This document shows, piece after piece, positions 51,602 through 61,185 of a stretch of DNA of 64,000 nt. The notes under the pieces are model-generated. The model was not told the DNA's origin and searched no databases. It was given only the letters and a program-made list of their open reading frames with translations. Source of the stretch: Desnuesiella massiliensis. GTDB taxonomy: Bacteria; Bacillota; Clostridia; Clostridiales; Clostridiaceae. Position 1 is the stretch's first letter. The number at the start of each line of letters is the position of its first letter. The DNA is taken from positions 868,001 through 932,000 of the forward strand of contig NZ_LN879456.1 of assembly GCF_001403615.1 (NCBI RefSeq). Direction: 5' to 3'. A program made the position numbers and the translations under genes.

Positions 51602-52375
51602 CTATATGTATTTTCTCATATGTTTTAATGCAGTTTTTTCAAGCCTTGAAACCTGAGCTTGAGAAATACCTATTTCTTCAGCCACCTCCATTTGTGTCCT
51701 GCCATCGAAAAACCTTAGATTTAAAATAAGTTTTTCTCTAGCATTCAGCTTTTTCATAGCTTCTTTTATAGATATATTTTCTAACCAACTCTCATCTATA
51801 TTCTTTGTATCGCTAATTTGATCCATAACATATATAGCATCTCCACCATCATGATATATAGGTTCAAATAAGGATACAGGATCTTGAATTGCATCTAAAG
51901 CAAATACCACCTCTTCTCTAGGCACATTTAGTTCCTTAGCTATTTGAGATATGGTGGGTTCTTTATTGTTTTCATTTACTAATTTATCCCTGACTAATAG
52001 TGCTCTATAGGCTATGTCTCTTAAAGATCTACTTACTCTTATGGAGTTATTATCTCTTAAATATCTTCTTATCTCACCAATTATCATTGGTACTGCATAA
52101 GTAGAGAACTTTACGTTTTGACTCAGATCAAAATTGTCTATAGCTTTCATTAAACCTATACATCCCACTTGAAATAAATCGTCTACATTTTCTCCCCTAT
52201 TATTAAATCTTTGTATCACACTTAGAACTAACCTTAAATTTCCTTTAATAAAGGTCTCCCTAGCAGTATCGTCACCCTTTCTCATTTTGAGCAGGAGCTC
52301 CTTCATTTCTTTTTCCTTTAAAACCGGCAATTTAGATGTATTTACTCCACAAATTTCTACTTTGCTAATCATCAT
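51602..52375 (-). CDS. sigG: Sporulation sigma factor SigG
   Basis: 257 aa. The N-terminal extension SKVEICGVNTSKLPVL is the SigG hallmark (contact for anti-sigma factors). Region 2 (VGCIGLMKAIDNFDLSQNVKFSTYAVPMIIGEIRRYLRDNNSIRVSRSLRD) and region 4 (EIGISQAQVSRLEKTALKHMRKYI) are intact. It drives late forespore genes. Follows spoIIGA-sigE, the classical order. Confidence 0.97.
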   Translation of the reverse strand: MMISKVEICGVNTSKLPVLKEKEMKELLLKMRKGDDTARETFIKGNLRLVLSVIQRFNNRGENVDDLFQVGCIGLMKAIDNFDLSQNVKFSTYAVPMIIGEIRRYLRDNNSIRVSRSLRDIAYRALLVRDKLVNENNKEPTISQIAKELNVPREEVVFALDAIQDPVSLFEPIYHDGGDAIYVMDQISDTKNIDESWLENISIKEAMKKLNAREKLILNLRFFDGRTQMEVAEEIGISQAQVSRLEKTALKHMRKYI

Positions 52376-52450
52376 TTTGTATCAGCCCTTTCAGAGTAAT
52401 TGCATTAAAATTATCCCCTGATAGGTTGAATTTTATACAAAAGACAAACT

Positions 52451-53158
52451 CTATACCATTTTATTTATTTCTTTTTTTAATCTTTTTATTATTCTTTTTT
52501 CTAATCTAGAAATATAGGATTGAGAAATTCCTAGCATATCCGCTACCTCTTTTTGAGTTTTCTCCTTTATGCCACACAATCCAAATCTAAGCTTTACTAT
52601 CTCTTTTTCTCTCTCATTTAATTTCTTCATTGCTAGAAATAACAAATTCTTATCCACTTCATCTTCTATAAAATTATAAACCATATCATTATCTGTACCT
52701 AGGATATCTGACAATAATAACTCATTACCATCCCAATCTATGTTTAAAGGTTCATAGAAGGAAATTTCTGCTTTTACCTTGCTATTTCTTCTTAGATACA
52801 TCAATATCTCATTCTCTATACATCTAGAAGCATAGGTAGCTAGCTTTATTTTTTTATCAGGATTAAAAGTGTTTACCGCCTTTATTAAACCTATGGTTCC
52901 CACAGAAATTAAATCTTCCACACCTACTCCAGTATTTTCAAATTTTCTTGCTATATATACCACTAGCCTTAAATTTCTTTCAATTAAAGTACTCCTTACA
53001 TTCTCAGCACCAGATAGAAGTTGCGATACAAGATCATCCTCTTCGTCCTTAGATAAAGGTGGAGGGAGAGCATCATTGCCACCAATGTAATAAATCCTCT
53101 TAAAGAATATGCTTATCTTAGATAAAAGTCTGTTTAATAAAATTTTTATTTTTAACAT
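52451..53158 (-). CDS. sigE: Sporulation sigma factor SigE
   Basis: 235 aa. The pro-sequence [34 protein letters not shown], with a membrane-associating amphipathic start, shows it is made as pro-sigma-E. Regions 2 and 4 ([59 protein letters not shown]) follow. Active in the mother cell after cleavage by SpoIIGA, whose gene lies 12 bp upstream. Confidence 0.97.
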   Translation of the reverse strand: MLKIKILLNRLLSKISIFFKRIYYIGGNDALPPPLSKDEEDDLVSQLLSGAENVRSTLIERNLRLVVYIARKFENTGVGVEDLISVGTIGLIKAVNTFNPDKKIKLATYASRCIENEILMYLRRNSKVKAEISFYEPLNIDWDGNELLLSDILGTDNDMVYNFIEDEVDKNLLFLAMKKLNEREKEIVKLRFGLCGIKEKTQKEVADMLGISQSYISRLEKRIIKRLKKEINKMV

Positions 53159-53170
53159 CTTATCCCACCT

Positions 53171-53977
53171 TTACATTATTCCTCTTGATAATAACGCTTC
53201 ATACTCATTTGTAGAGCTTAATTTTTCCTCACAACTGCATATTATCGCATCTTTAAATTTTATATTGTTGGAATCATAATATATTTTTACTCCAGTAGGC
53301 TTAAATCCCACTAGTTTACCTTTTTCACCATTTACAACCTTATACGGAATATAGAATAGTTCGTCATTTTTAAAAGCTATATCTTTAATATACTGTTTTT
53401 CAACTATAATAACAGGTAAGTTAGTTGCAGGTTCTCTTAATTCATTTCCTGTATCAAGAAAAGCCTTTACTCTAGTAGCTTTATTACCATTAACTATTTC
53501 TATATAATAAATAAAACTATTCATAATATTTCTATCTTTTATAAAATCTATGAGTCTAGTTAAAATCACATATACTATCATCATAGCCAAAAGTAAATAC
53601 TTATAATTGAAATTTCCTATATCTAAAGCACCGTCCATATGGAATCCTCTGATTCCTAAAAAGTAACATATACCACTTAAAATCATAGAGAAAAGAATAT
53701 ATATAAAACTGCACTTAAAAAGTAAAGAAATATTCTTCTTACCTAAGGGTAAAAACATAAAAAGCAAAACAATGGATAATTTAAAAGGCAAAGATATAAA
53801 AATAGCACTGTTCGGTAAAAATGGCGTTAAAGCATACATAGCCCCTATTATGGATGGAAGAATTATTTTTCTTAATTTAACCTTTATTTTTACTGCTTGA
53901 AAAGTTATATACATTAAAAAAAAATCTACTATAAAATTTTCTAAAATAAATACATCTATGTTTATTACCATGGCCAC
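53171..53977 (-). CDS. spoIIGA: Pro-sigma-E processing peptidase SpoIIGA
   Basis: 268 aa, slightly shorter than the Bacillus protein. Five N-terminal membrane segments (about residues 7-150), then an aspartic-protease-like domain with the DTG motif in RVKAFLDTGNELREP (about residue 187) and VVNGEKGKLVGFKP. It cleaves pro-sigma-E at the septum after a forespore signal. First gene of the spoIIGA-sigE operon. Confidence 0.96.
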   Translation of the reverse strand: MAMVINIDVFILENFIVDFFLMYITFQAVKIKVKLRKIILPSIIGAMYALTPFLPNSAIFISLPFKLSIVLLFMFLPLGKKNISLLFKCSFIYILFSMILSGICYFLGIRGFHMDGALDIGNFNYKYLLLAMMIVYVILTRLIDFIKDRNIMNSFIYYIEIVNGNKATRVKAFLDTGNELREPATNLPVIIVEKQYIKDIAFKNDELFYIPYKVVNGEKGKLVGFKPTGVKIYYDSNNIKFKDAIICSCEEKLSSTNEYEALLSRGIM

Positions 53978-54091
53978 CCCTCCATAAAACTATTATATAT
54001 CTAACCATTTCAAAATTTTGTCATTTTCTTATTCAATATATACTTTTTTATTTTATGTTTTATTACATTTTATTCCAAATCATAGTAAAAA

Positions 54092-54121
54092 AAGACCATC
54101 TCCTTAAAAGGAAATGGTCTT
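54092..54121 (-). terminator. Terminator of ftsA-ftsZ
   Basis: AAGACCATCTCCTT / AAGGAAATGGTCTT stem followed on the minus strand by TTTTTTT. Strong. Confidence 0.92.
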
Positions 54122-54127
54122 AAATTC

Positions 54128-55228
54128 TTATCTTCTCTGCTTTCTCAAAAAGGCAGGGATTTCTAAATCTCCATCATTATATTCCTTCGCTGATGCTACC
54201 TCTTCTAATGGAGCCTTATTTTGAGAAATGTTTATTGTTTCCATATTCAAATTTTGCTTTTCTTTTTGCTTTCTATCACTTTCAAAACCAGTAGCTATTA
54301 CAGTGATTCTAATTTCGTCTTTCAAGCTTTCATCTATAACAGCACCAAAAATTATATTAGCGTCTGGATCTGCTGCTTGTTGAACAATCTCAGCAGCTTC
54401 ATTAATTTCTAATAAGCCTAGGTCTGCTCCTCCAGTAACATTAAGTAATACTCCAGTTGCTCCTACTATGGAAGTCTCTAAAAGCGGACTTGATATAGCC
54501 TGTTTCGCTGCTTCTTGAGCTCTATTATCTCCAGTGCCTTTACCTACACCCATATGAGCTAAACCTTTATCTAACATTACTGTTCTTACGTCAGCAAAGT
54601 CTAGATTAACCAATCCTGGTATAGTAATCAAATCAGATATACCTTGTACACCTTGTCTCAATATATCATCAGCCTTTTTAAAAGAATCAAGCAATGTAGT
54701 CTTTTTATCTACCATGGACAACAATCTTTCATTTGGAATAGTAACAAGAGTGTCCACTCTCTGCTTTAGATTATTTATACCCATTTCAGCATGAAGCATT
54801 CTTTTTCTACCTTCAAAAGGGAAGGGCTTTGTAACTACTCCAACAGTTAATATTCCCATGGATTTAGCTATTTCAGCTACTACTGGTGCAGCTCCTGTAC
54901 CAGTTCCTCCTCCCATGCCTGCAGTTATAAATACCATATCAGCGCCCTTTATTGCCTCAGCTATTTCATCTTTGCTTTCCTCTGCAGCTTTTTGTCCAAT
55001 TTCAGGATTAGCTCCAGCACCTAAGCCTTTTGTTAATTTATCTCCGATTTGTATCTTTTGCGTTGCATGGGATAGCATTAAAGCTTGCTTGTCCGTATTA
55101 ATAGCAATAAATTCAACATTTTTTAAACCTTCTATTATCATTCTATTAACAGCGTTATTTCCTCCACCGCCGCAACCAACTACTTTTATTTGCGCAAATT
55201 GCTGAACATCAACATCAAAATCTAACAA
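54128..55228 (-). CDS. ftsZ: Cell-division GTPase FtsZ
   Basis: 366 aa. Tubulin signature [35 protein letters not shown], and [11 protein letters not shown]; the flexible linker ends in the conserved C-terminal peptide [15 protein letters not shown] that binds FtsA. Forms the Z ring. It follows ftsA by 15 bp on the same strand; GGAGG lies before the ATG. Confidence 0.98.
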   Translation of the reverse strand: MLDFDVDVQQFAQIKVVGCGGGGNNAVNRMIIEGLKNVEFIAINTDKQALMLSHATQKIQIGDKLTKGLGAGANPEIGQKAAEESKDEIAEAIKGADMVFITAGMGGGTGTGAAPVVAEIAKSMGILTVGVVTKPFPFEGRKRMLHAEMGINNLKQRVDTLVTIPNERLLSMVDKKTTLLDSFKKADDILRQGVQGISDLITIPGLVNLDFADVRTVMLDKGLAHMGVGKGTGDNRAQEAAKQAISSPLLETSIVGATGVLLNVTGGADLGLLEINEAAEIVQQAADPDANIIFGAVIDESLKDEIRITVIATGFESDRKQKEKQNLNMETINISQNKAPLEEVASAKEYNDGDLEIPAFLRKQRR

Positions 55229-55243
55229 AATAATTCCTCCTCT

Positions 55244-56461
55244 TTAGAAAAATTCACCTATAATTCTCTTAACTTTGCTAAAAAAGTTATTTTTTGTATC
55301 TACATCTTCCTCATTCTCATAACTATTTGTTTTTTCAAATCTGTTACTCAATGTTTCATATTCTAATTTTACCTCATTAAATACACTTTTAACAATACCT
55401 AAAGAGGTAAATGTGTGATGATTTTCAGAATTAATTGAAATTAAAACTGGTTTTTCTAATACTTCTTCACTTAATTCTTTTATTCCATCGAATAAAGCTA
55501 TACCACCACCATATACATATATATTTTTAATATCGTTATAGTAACCAGTTTTATTTAATTCTTTTAATATAAATTTTAAAATTTCTTCTACTCTAGCCTC
55601 AATAATATCCTCTAAGGTATATCTTTGTATTTGAGCTCCATTGGAAGCTTTTAATATTACATCTTCATAATTTTTGTTTAGAGCCCCGTATTTAATTTTA
55701 ACTTCTTCCGCCTCTTCTAAAGGCATACCGGAACAAATAGCTATATCACTAGTAATATTGCTTCCACCCAGAGGTAGTATTGAAGTATATGTTAAAACAC
55801 CCTTTTTAAAAAATGAGATATTTGTAACATCCGCTCCTACATCTACTAAAGCAATATCAGATTTATCTGCATTTTCTGTGATATGAGAATAATCAGCTAA
55901 AGCCTGAATTATGGTTCCAGCAACCTGTAAATCAATGCTATCTATACTTTTATTTAAGTTATTTAAGAATAACGACTTACAAGTTATTATTTTTGCATCA
56001 ACTTCTAATCTGCTACCTTTCATTCCTACAGGATCATCAATATTAGTATAATCATCCACTATGTATTGCTCTGAAAGCGAGTCCACTATTTCTTCATCTT
56101 TTGAAATTTGTACAATCTTAGCTACTTCCATTACCCTCTTTATATCCTCTTTTTTTATCTCCTGTTTATCATCAGAAATAGCTATAACACCCTTGCTAGA
56201 GATAATTCTGCACATACCGCTTGGTATAGATAAATATACCTTATTAATGGGAACATCGATCATCTTCTGTAAATTATCTAAGCAGGCTTTAGCAACTTCC
56301 GCTACACTATCTATATTAATTATTATACCCTTTTTTACCCCAGTACACTTTTCAAAACAACTACCTAATATCTTTAGGCCTCCAAATTTATCTAATTTCC
56401 CAATAGTTGCAGAAACTTTTGAAGATCCTACTTCAACACCTACTATATATTCGTTGATCAT
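55244..56461 (-). CDS. ftsA: Cell-division protein FtsA
   Basis: 405 aa. Actin-like fold with phosphate loop VGVEVGSSKVSATIGKL, SHS2-like 1C domain (PINKVYLSIPSGMCRIISSKGVI), LVDVGADVTNISFF and IYVYGGGIALFDGIKEL. The C-terminal amphipathic helix KVKRIIGEFF is suited to membrane anchoring. It tethers FtsZ to the membrane. ftsA-ftsZ form one transcript. Confidence 0.95.
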   Translation of the reverse strand: MINEYIVGVEVGSSKVSATIGKLDKFGGLKILGSCFEKCTGVKKGIIINIDSVAEVAKACLDNLQKMIDVPINKVYLSIPSGMCRIISSKGVIAISDDKQEIKKEDIKRVMEVAKIVQISKDEEIVDSLSEQYIVDDYTNIDDPVGMKGSRLEVDAKIITCKSLFLNNLNKSIDSIDLQVAGTIIQALADYSHITENADKSDIALVDVGADVTNISFFKKGVLTYTSILPLGGSNITSDIAICSGMPLEEAEEVKIKYGALNKNYEDVILKASNGAQIQRYTLEDIIEARVEEILKFILKELNKTGYYNDIKNIYVYGGGIALFDGIKELSEEVLEKPVLISINSENHHTFTSLGIVKSVFNEVKLEYETLSNRFEKTNSYENEEDVDTKNNFFSKVKRIIGEFF

Positions 56462-56602
56462 ACTTTTCAGCCTAACCTCCTTCCGTAGTCTCCCTTTAAC
56501 TGTTATATATATTCCACGTTGATTTTAAATTTCCTCTTAATTTATACAATTTAATTAAAAATTTATTTAAAATTATATTTTTTATGTTTAAATTTATATT
56601 AA

Positions 56603-56630
56603 AAAGGATGAGAATTACATCTCATCCTTT
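56603..56630 (-). terminator. Terminator of the glycosyltransferase gene
   Basis: AAAGGATGAGA / TCTCATCCTTT stem, minus-strand T-run; overlaps the gene's stop. Confidence 0.9.
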
Positions 56631-57904
56631 CAATTAGCTTTTTCCAATTCTTTAATATTTACACTTCTTGTATGAAGAGTGTGAGACCACTCTTTTTTAT
56701 CTTTATCGATAATACCTTGTATTGAAATAGGTAACCAAGTTATGGCATATATAGGGTATAATATATAATATATAAATATTTTAAAATTTAACTTTTTTTC
56801 TAGTACTAATATAAAAGGAGTATATATAAATTGCATAATTATTATTAAGGCACCACTTAGCATAACTAAAAAGGAGCTTGTTGAATGCAGAGCATTAACA
56901 ACATTTGAAATAATTTGTGGAGCTTTTTCTATATAATTTACTGCATTTAAAATTGCTGCTATACCTACTAATATTATAACAATAGGTTGTATACTATATA
57001 AAGCACAATCTAAAGCAACAAAATTTAATTCTTTTATAGATTTCTTTAGTAACTTGAAAAAATATCTGCTTGAAACATCAGCAAAACCTTGCATCCACCT
57101 TTTCCTTTGGGACCAAGATTGCACTAGTGTTAAAGGCTTTTCATCATATATTACTGCATCATGAGCCCAACCTACCTTATGCCCATTTAAAACTAGTTTA
57201 CAAGTAAACTCTAAATCCTCTGTAAGACAAGTAGCTCCCCATCCTAATTCTTTTAGAGTTTCCGTATCAATGCAGAACCCTGTTCCACCTAACTGATTAG
57301 ATAATCCTAAATTACTTCTTGATAATTGAAACATTCTGTTTGAGGTCCAGAAAGCAATTGAATAACTACCTGTAATCCATGTATCTTTCGGATTCTTACT
57401 ATCTAAGTATCCCTGGACAACTTTATACCCCTTGCAAAGCATTCTATTCATTTCATTTAAGAAATCCTTTGAAACAAGGTTATCTGCATCAAAAACCACT
57501 ACAGAATCATATTTTTTTTCCATTTTAAAAATTTTATCAAACATCCATTCAAGGGCATATCCCTTACCTCTTTGTTCTTTGTTGAATCTTTCACAAACTA
57601 TAGCCCCTGCTTGCCTAGCTTTTAAAGCGGTTTTATCATTACAATTATCTGCTATAACAAATATATCATATAATTCCTTTGGATAATCTACGATATTTAA
57701 ACTATTTACTATATCTTGAATAACCATTTCTTCGTTATGAGCAGCTACAATTAGTGCAAAGCTGTTTTTTGGTTCTACTTTTGTTTTTGGTCTAAATCTT
57801 ATTATCCCAAAGAAAGATAGAAACAAATAATACATGGAAATTATAAATACTACATTGGTAAATACAGCAATTATTGACTGAACTACCGATTTAAAAATAT
57901 CCAT
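56630..57904 (-). CDS. Membrane glycosyltransferase, GT2 family
   Basis: 424 aa. N-terminal membrane segment (about 10-32), GT-A domain with SFALIVAAHNEEMVIQDIV, DxD-like FDADNLVSKDF, QLGGTGFCIDTETLKELGW, the acceptor-site LTEDLEFTCKL and QSWSQRKRWMQGF (QxxRW), and three C-terminal membrane segments. This is the cellulose-synthase-like/hyaluronan-type layout for processive polymer export. The product is unknown. Lies alone between ftsA and the small-peptide locus. Confidence 0.92.
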   Translation of the reverse strand: MDIFKSVVQSIIAVFTNVVFIISMYYLFLSFFGIIRFRPKTKVEPKNSFALIVAAHNEEMVIQDIVNSLNIVDYPKELYDIFVIADNCNDKTALKARQAGAIVCERFNKEQRGKGYALEWMFDKIFKMEKKYDSVVVFDADNLVSKDFLNEMNRMLCKGYKVVQGYLDSKNPKDTWITGSYSIAFWTSNRMFQLSRSNLGLSNQLGGTGFCIDTETLKELGWGATCLTEDLEFTCKLVLNGHKVGWAHDAVIYDEKPLTLVQSWSQRKRWMQGFADVSSRYFFKLLKKSIKELNFVALDCALYSIQPIVIILVGIAAILNAVNYIEKAPQIISNVVNALHSTSSFLVMLSGALIIIMQFIYTPFILVLEKKLNFKIFIYYILYPIYAITWLPISIQGIIDKDKKEWSHTLHTRSVNIKELEKAN

Positions 57905-58302
57905 CTAAAAATCCCCCCTAGTTCAAAGTTATTTTAGCACAAATATCTATTAAATACTATATGTATTTGTACAAATTAAGATTTTTTTTAGATTTAGGAG
58001 GAAAAGGGATTAAACACTATAAAGTCCATAGATTAATAGACTTTATACAGATTAATAGTGGGTAACACTATTATAAGGTTTATTATGCCTCTAAGCTATT
58101 ATTCCCCACTGTTGAGCTAAACTATACTTAATGGTATAATATTTACATAAAATTGAAATGCATAAATAATATATTAAGGAGGTTTCCTTATGAAGTGAAA
58201 AGAAGCTGTACTTATTTTTAAGGAGGCTATATTTCATAGAAAAGACGAGTCCTTCGGATAAAGTATCTCTATTTTAAAAAACAAAATTTAGGAGGTTGTT
58301 TT
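57905..58302 (+). promoter_or_regulatory. Promoter and leader of a small-peptide locus
   Basis: Promoter TTGAGC (58112-58117), 17-bp spacer, TATAAT (58135-58140). The ~150-nt leader holds two unused-looking AGGAGG sites: one precedes a two-codon ORF (58190-58198), the other (near 58220) has no ATG. Upstream are two hairpins: AAAGTC/GACTTT (58021-58042) and AGTGGG/CCCACT (58057-58110). No known riboswitch recognised. Confidence 0.6.
58190..58198 (+). CDS. Two-codon upstream ORF (Met-Lys-stop)
   Basis: ATG AAG TGA, 7 nt after a perfect AAGGAGG. Such minimal ORFs can stall or recycle ribosomes in leaders. Whether it is translated is unknown. Confidence 0.35.
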   Translation: MK

Positions 58303-58407
58303 ATGAATAGAGATAAAATCGAAAACATTATTAAAACTATAAATAATAATACTAGTAATGATGATAATAGTGTTTGTATTAAAATGTTAGATTATTTGGC
58401 TTTTTAG
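58303..58407 (+). CDS. 34-aa peptide
   Basis: ATG 58303 is preceded by TTTAGGAGG, 7-8 nt upstream. The peptide starts MNRDKIENIIKTINNNTSND, has one Cys and ends LDYLAF. No signal peptide or membrane segment. It has its own promoter and a terminator, on the strand opposite to all neighbours. Acidic/Asn-rich with a hydrophobic end; resembles neither a known spore peptide nor a leader peptide I can name. Possibly a signalling or small regulatory peptide. Confidence 0.5.
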   Translation: MNRDKIENIIKTINNNTSNDDNSVCIKMLDYLAF

Positions 58408-58430
58408 TATAATTAATCTGATAAAATATA

Positions 58431-58457
58431 AAAGCAGTTTCTTTATGAAACTGCTTT
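58431..58457. terminator. Bidirectional terminator between the small-peptide locus and pilT
   Basis: AAAGCAGTTTC-TTTAT-GAAACTGCTTT with T-runs on both strands. Ends pilT (minus) and the peptide transcript (plus). Confidence 0.9.
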
Positions 58458-58463
58458 TTCTTT

Positions 58464-59519
58464 TTACAGTAGCATCATTCTGCTTATCATCTCTCTATCT
58501 ACGCAATAAGTTAAAGCTACTTCGCTAGATATTAGCCCTTTCTTATAAAGCTCTACTAAAGCCATATCCATAGTTTTCATTCCATATTTACTTCCAGTCT
58601 GAACTGAGGATTCTATTTGATGAGTTTTACCTTCTCTAACAAGATTTTGAATAGCTGGAGTAGTGACCATTATCTCTAGTGCAGCTATTCTTCCTGTGCC
58701 ATCGTTTTTAGGCACTAATTGCTGAGAAACAATTCCCTGTAATACTGCAGCTAATTGTATTTTTATTTGCTGTTGTTGATAAGGAGGAAAAACATCTACT
58801 ATTCTATCAATGGTTTTTGCAGCTCCTATGGTATGTAAGGTAGATAAAACTAAATGTCCTGTTTCTGCAGCTGTTATGGCAATAGCTATAGTTTCTAAAT
58901 CTCTCATCTCTCCTACTAATATCACATCAGGATCTTCTCTTAAAATAGCCTTTAATGCACTTTGATAACTTTTGCTATCCTTTCCTATCTCTCTTTGATT
59001 AATAATTGATTTATTATGTCTATGTAAATATTCTATAGGGTCCTCTAAAGTAATTATATGGGCTTCTCGAGTATTGTTTATCTCGTTAATCATCGCTGCT
59101 AAAGTAGTACTCTTTCCACTACCTGTAGGACCAGTAACCAACACTAATCCTCTTTGCTTATTAACTAGATCCTTTATAATAGCTGGATGATTTAAGTCAT
59201 TTAAAGTAGGTACCTTAAGAGAAATCACTCTAATAGCAATGGCATCACTATCCCTTTGTTTGAAAACATTTACTCTAAATCTACCTAACCCTGGAGTTGA
59301 ATAGCTTGTGTCTATTTCTCCCTTTGATATATATTCTGAATAAAGGTCTCCTAAAATCTCTTTAGTGTATTTCTCAGTATCGCTTGGAGTTAATTTATTT
59401 TCTTGAATACTGGTTAACTTTCCGTTTACTCTAATAATTGGAGATATACCTACTGTTAAATGTAAATCTGAAGCATTTTCCCTAGTGGTAATCTCTAGTA
59501 ATTCATTTAATGATATCAA
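58464..59519 (-). CDS. pilT: Type IV pilus retraction ATPase PilT
   Basis: 351 aa. PilT landmarks: ASDLHLTVGISPIIRVNGKL, Walker A GPTGSGKSTTLAAMINEIN, Asp box HIITLEDPIEYLH, Walker B ILVGEMRDLETIAIAITAAETGHLVLSTLHT and the C-terminal AALEIMVTTPAIQNLVREGKTHQ. It powers pilus retraction. Clostridia use type IV pili for gliding; no other pilus gene is in this window. Followed (upstream) by aroE 12 bp away. Confidence 0.96.
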   Translation of the reverse strand: MISLNELLEITTRENASDLHLTVGISPIIRVNGKLTSIQENKLTPSDTEKYTKEILGDLYSEYISKGEIDTSYSTPGLGRFRVNVFKQRDSDAIAIRVISLKVPTLNDLNHPAIIKDLVNKQRGLVLVTGPTGSGKSTTLAAMINEINNTREAHIITLEDPIEYLHRHNKSIINQREIGKDSKSYQSALKAILREDPDVILVGEMRDLETIAIAITAAETGHLVLSTLHTIGAAKTIDRIVDVFPPYQQQQIKIQLAAVLQGIVSQQLVPKNDGTGRIAALEIMVTTPAIQNLVREGKTHQIESSVQTGSKYGMKTMDMALVELYKKGLISSEVALTYCVDREMISRMMLL

Positions 59520-59531
59520 TCTTTGTTCCTC

Positions 59532-60311
59532 CTATTCTTTCACCTTAGATTTCCATATATCTATGGAATGAATCGCCTGCGCTATTAACATAGCTTCCCC
59601 ATTAACTACTTTTAATCCTTTACTTTCCCCTAGACAAAGCAATTTTGATTTTGGAGGGCTATAATTAAGGTCATAAATCACTAAGTCTTCTTTGTAATTT
59701 TCTAGTTCCATTGGTAATATATTATTATTTGTATTTCCAAGTGGTGTACAATTAATAAGCATATCATATTGATGTAGATCTATTTTACTTTTTATATTTA
59801 ATATATTTTTAGCATATAAAAAGTCCTGCTCAATATTTTTTAAATTTCTACCTGCCACATCTATGTATTTTACTCCAAGATCAATTAGCGCTGTGTATAC
59901 AGCTTTTGCTGATCCTCCATTTCCAAGAATTAAAATATGTTTTTTATCTATATTTTGAATTTGGTGTTCTTTTAAACTGTCTATAAATCCGTAATAATCT
60001 GTATTATACCCTATAAATTTTTTATCATCAACCAGTATCGTGTTTACTGCTCCAATAATACTAGCAGGATAAATTATCTCATCTAAATATTGTAATATCT
60101 TTTCCTTGTAAGGTATCGTTACATTAAAGCCTATAATATTATTATTCTTAACATTTTGCATAAAATATTCCAGCTCTTTTTCATTATCAATATTAAATAT
60201 CTTATAATTAAATTGGATATCATTATCTTTGTAATATTTATTATGTATTTCAGGAGATCTGGAATAGCGTATATTTCTACCTATTAACCCGCAATTTTTC
60301 ATTAAACTCAA
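59532..60311 (-). CDS. aroE: Shikimate dehydrogenase
   Basis: 259 aa. Substrate-binding GRNIRYSRSPEIHNKYYKDN, catalytic NVTIPYKEKI (Lys), GAVNTILVDD, Rossmann ILILGNGGSAKAVYTAL and NCTPLG. Reduces 3-dehydroshikimate in the chorismate pathway. Sits between sigK and pilT, transcribed with pilT. Confidence 0.96.
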   Translation of the reverse strand: MSLMKNCGLIGRNIRYSRSPEIHNKYYKDNDIQFNYKIFNIDNEKELEYFMQNVKNNNIIGFNVTIPYKEKILQYLDEIIYPASIIGAVNTILVDDKKFIGYNTDYYGFIDSLKEHQIQNIDKKHILILGNGGSAKAVYTALIDLGVKYIDVAGRNLKNIEQDFLYAKNILNIKSKIDLHQYDMLINCTPLGNTNNNILPMELENYKEDLVIYDLNYSPPKSKLLCLGESKGLKVVNGEAMLIAQAIHSIDIWKSKVKE

Positions 60312-60339
60312 CTCCCATATTACTATTCTACAAAAATAT

Positions 60340-60382
60340 GCTAAATTCCTCTTATAATTATAAATTATAAAAGAAATTTAGC
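60340..60382 (-). terminator. Terminator of sigK
   Basis: GCTAAATT / AATTTAGC arms with an A/T-rich inner stem, minus-strand tail ATATTTTTG. Confidence 0.65.
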
Positions 60383-60389
60383 ACCTTTT

Positions 60390-61094
60390 TTAAAATCTAT
60401 TTTTCCCATTTAACTCCTTAAATAACTTTTTTAGTGCTCTTTTTTCAATCCTAGATACGTAGGAACGTGAAATTCCTAATAGCTTTGCTATTTCTCTTTG
60501 CGTTTTTGCTTTTCCATCAATTAGCCCATAACGCATCTCAATTATTAAACGTTCTCTTTCATGTAGGCTGCTGTTAATCTTATTATATAATTTTTTTATT
60601 TGTATTTTACTTTCCACAATTTCTAATATAGAATCTTCTTCACTACTCAAAACATCCAAAAGAGAAATTTCATTTCCTTCTTTATCAATTCCTATAGGAT
60701 CTTGAAGATAAACTTCCCCTTTTGACTTTTTATTGTTTCTGATTAGCATTAATATCTCATTTTCAATGCATCTTGCTGCATAGGTTGCTAATCTTGTACC
60801 TTTGGTATAATCAAAGGAATCTATAGCTTTTATTAATCCCACAGTACCTATAGATATAAGATCATCTATATCTTTTCCAGGATAGGAATATTTCTTTACT
60901 ATATGTGCAACTAATCTCAAGTTTCTTTCTACCAATATGTTTTTTGCATTTAAATCCCCATTTTTTAATTTAATAAGATAACACTCTTCTTCTTTTTCAT
61001 CTAAAGGCTGAGGGAAAGAATTATTTCCGGTTATATATCCTGCCAATAATGTTATAGAACCAATCACATCAAAAATATGATTAAAAATAAACAC
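60390..61094 (-). CDS. sigK: Sporulation sigma factor SigK
   Basis: 234 aa. Pro-like hydrophobic N-terminus (FIFNHIFDVIGSITLLAGYITGNNSFPQPL), region 2 ([46 protein letters not shown]) and region 4 (KTQREIAKLLGISRSYVSRIEKRALKKL) are continuous. There is no skin-type insertion, unlike some Bacillus and C. difficile sigK genes. Directs late mother-cell genes; the aroE-sigK-PBP neighbourhood is typical of Clostridium. Confidence 0.95.
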   Translation of the reverse strand: MFIFNHIFDVIGSITLLAGYITGNNSFPQPLDEKEEECYLIKLKNGDLNAKNILVERNLRLVAHIVKKYSYPGKDIDDLISIGTVGLIKAIDSFDYTKGTRLATYAARCIENEILMLIRNNKKSKGEVYLQDPIGIDKEGNEISLLDVLSSEEDSILEIVESKIQIKKLYNKINSSLHERERLIIEMRYGLIDGKAKTQREIAKLLGISRSYVSRIEKRALKKLFKELNGKNRF

Positions 61095-61185
61095 AAGATG
61101 TTCCTCCTAATAGTGCTTATTAATATAATATGATTGGCTATAAAAAAATTGCATGTACACATAAATTTTTTTTGATTATATATTA

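Noticed and set aside
60390..61094. Possible skin element or split sigK
   Set aside because: The sigK frame is continuous through regions 2 and 4 and no recombinase adjoins.
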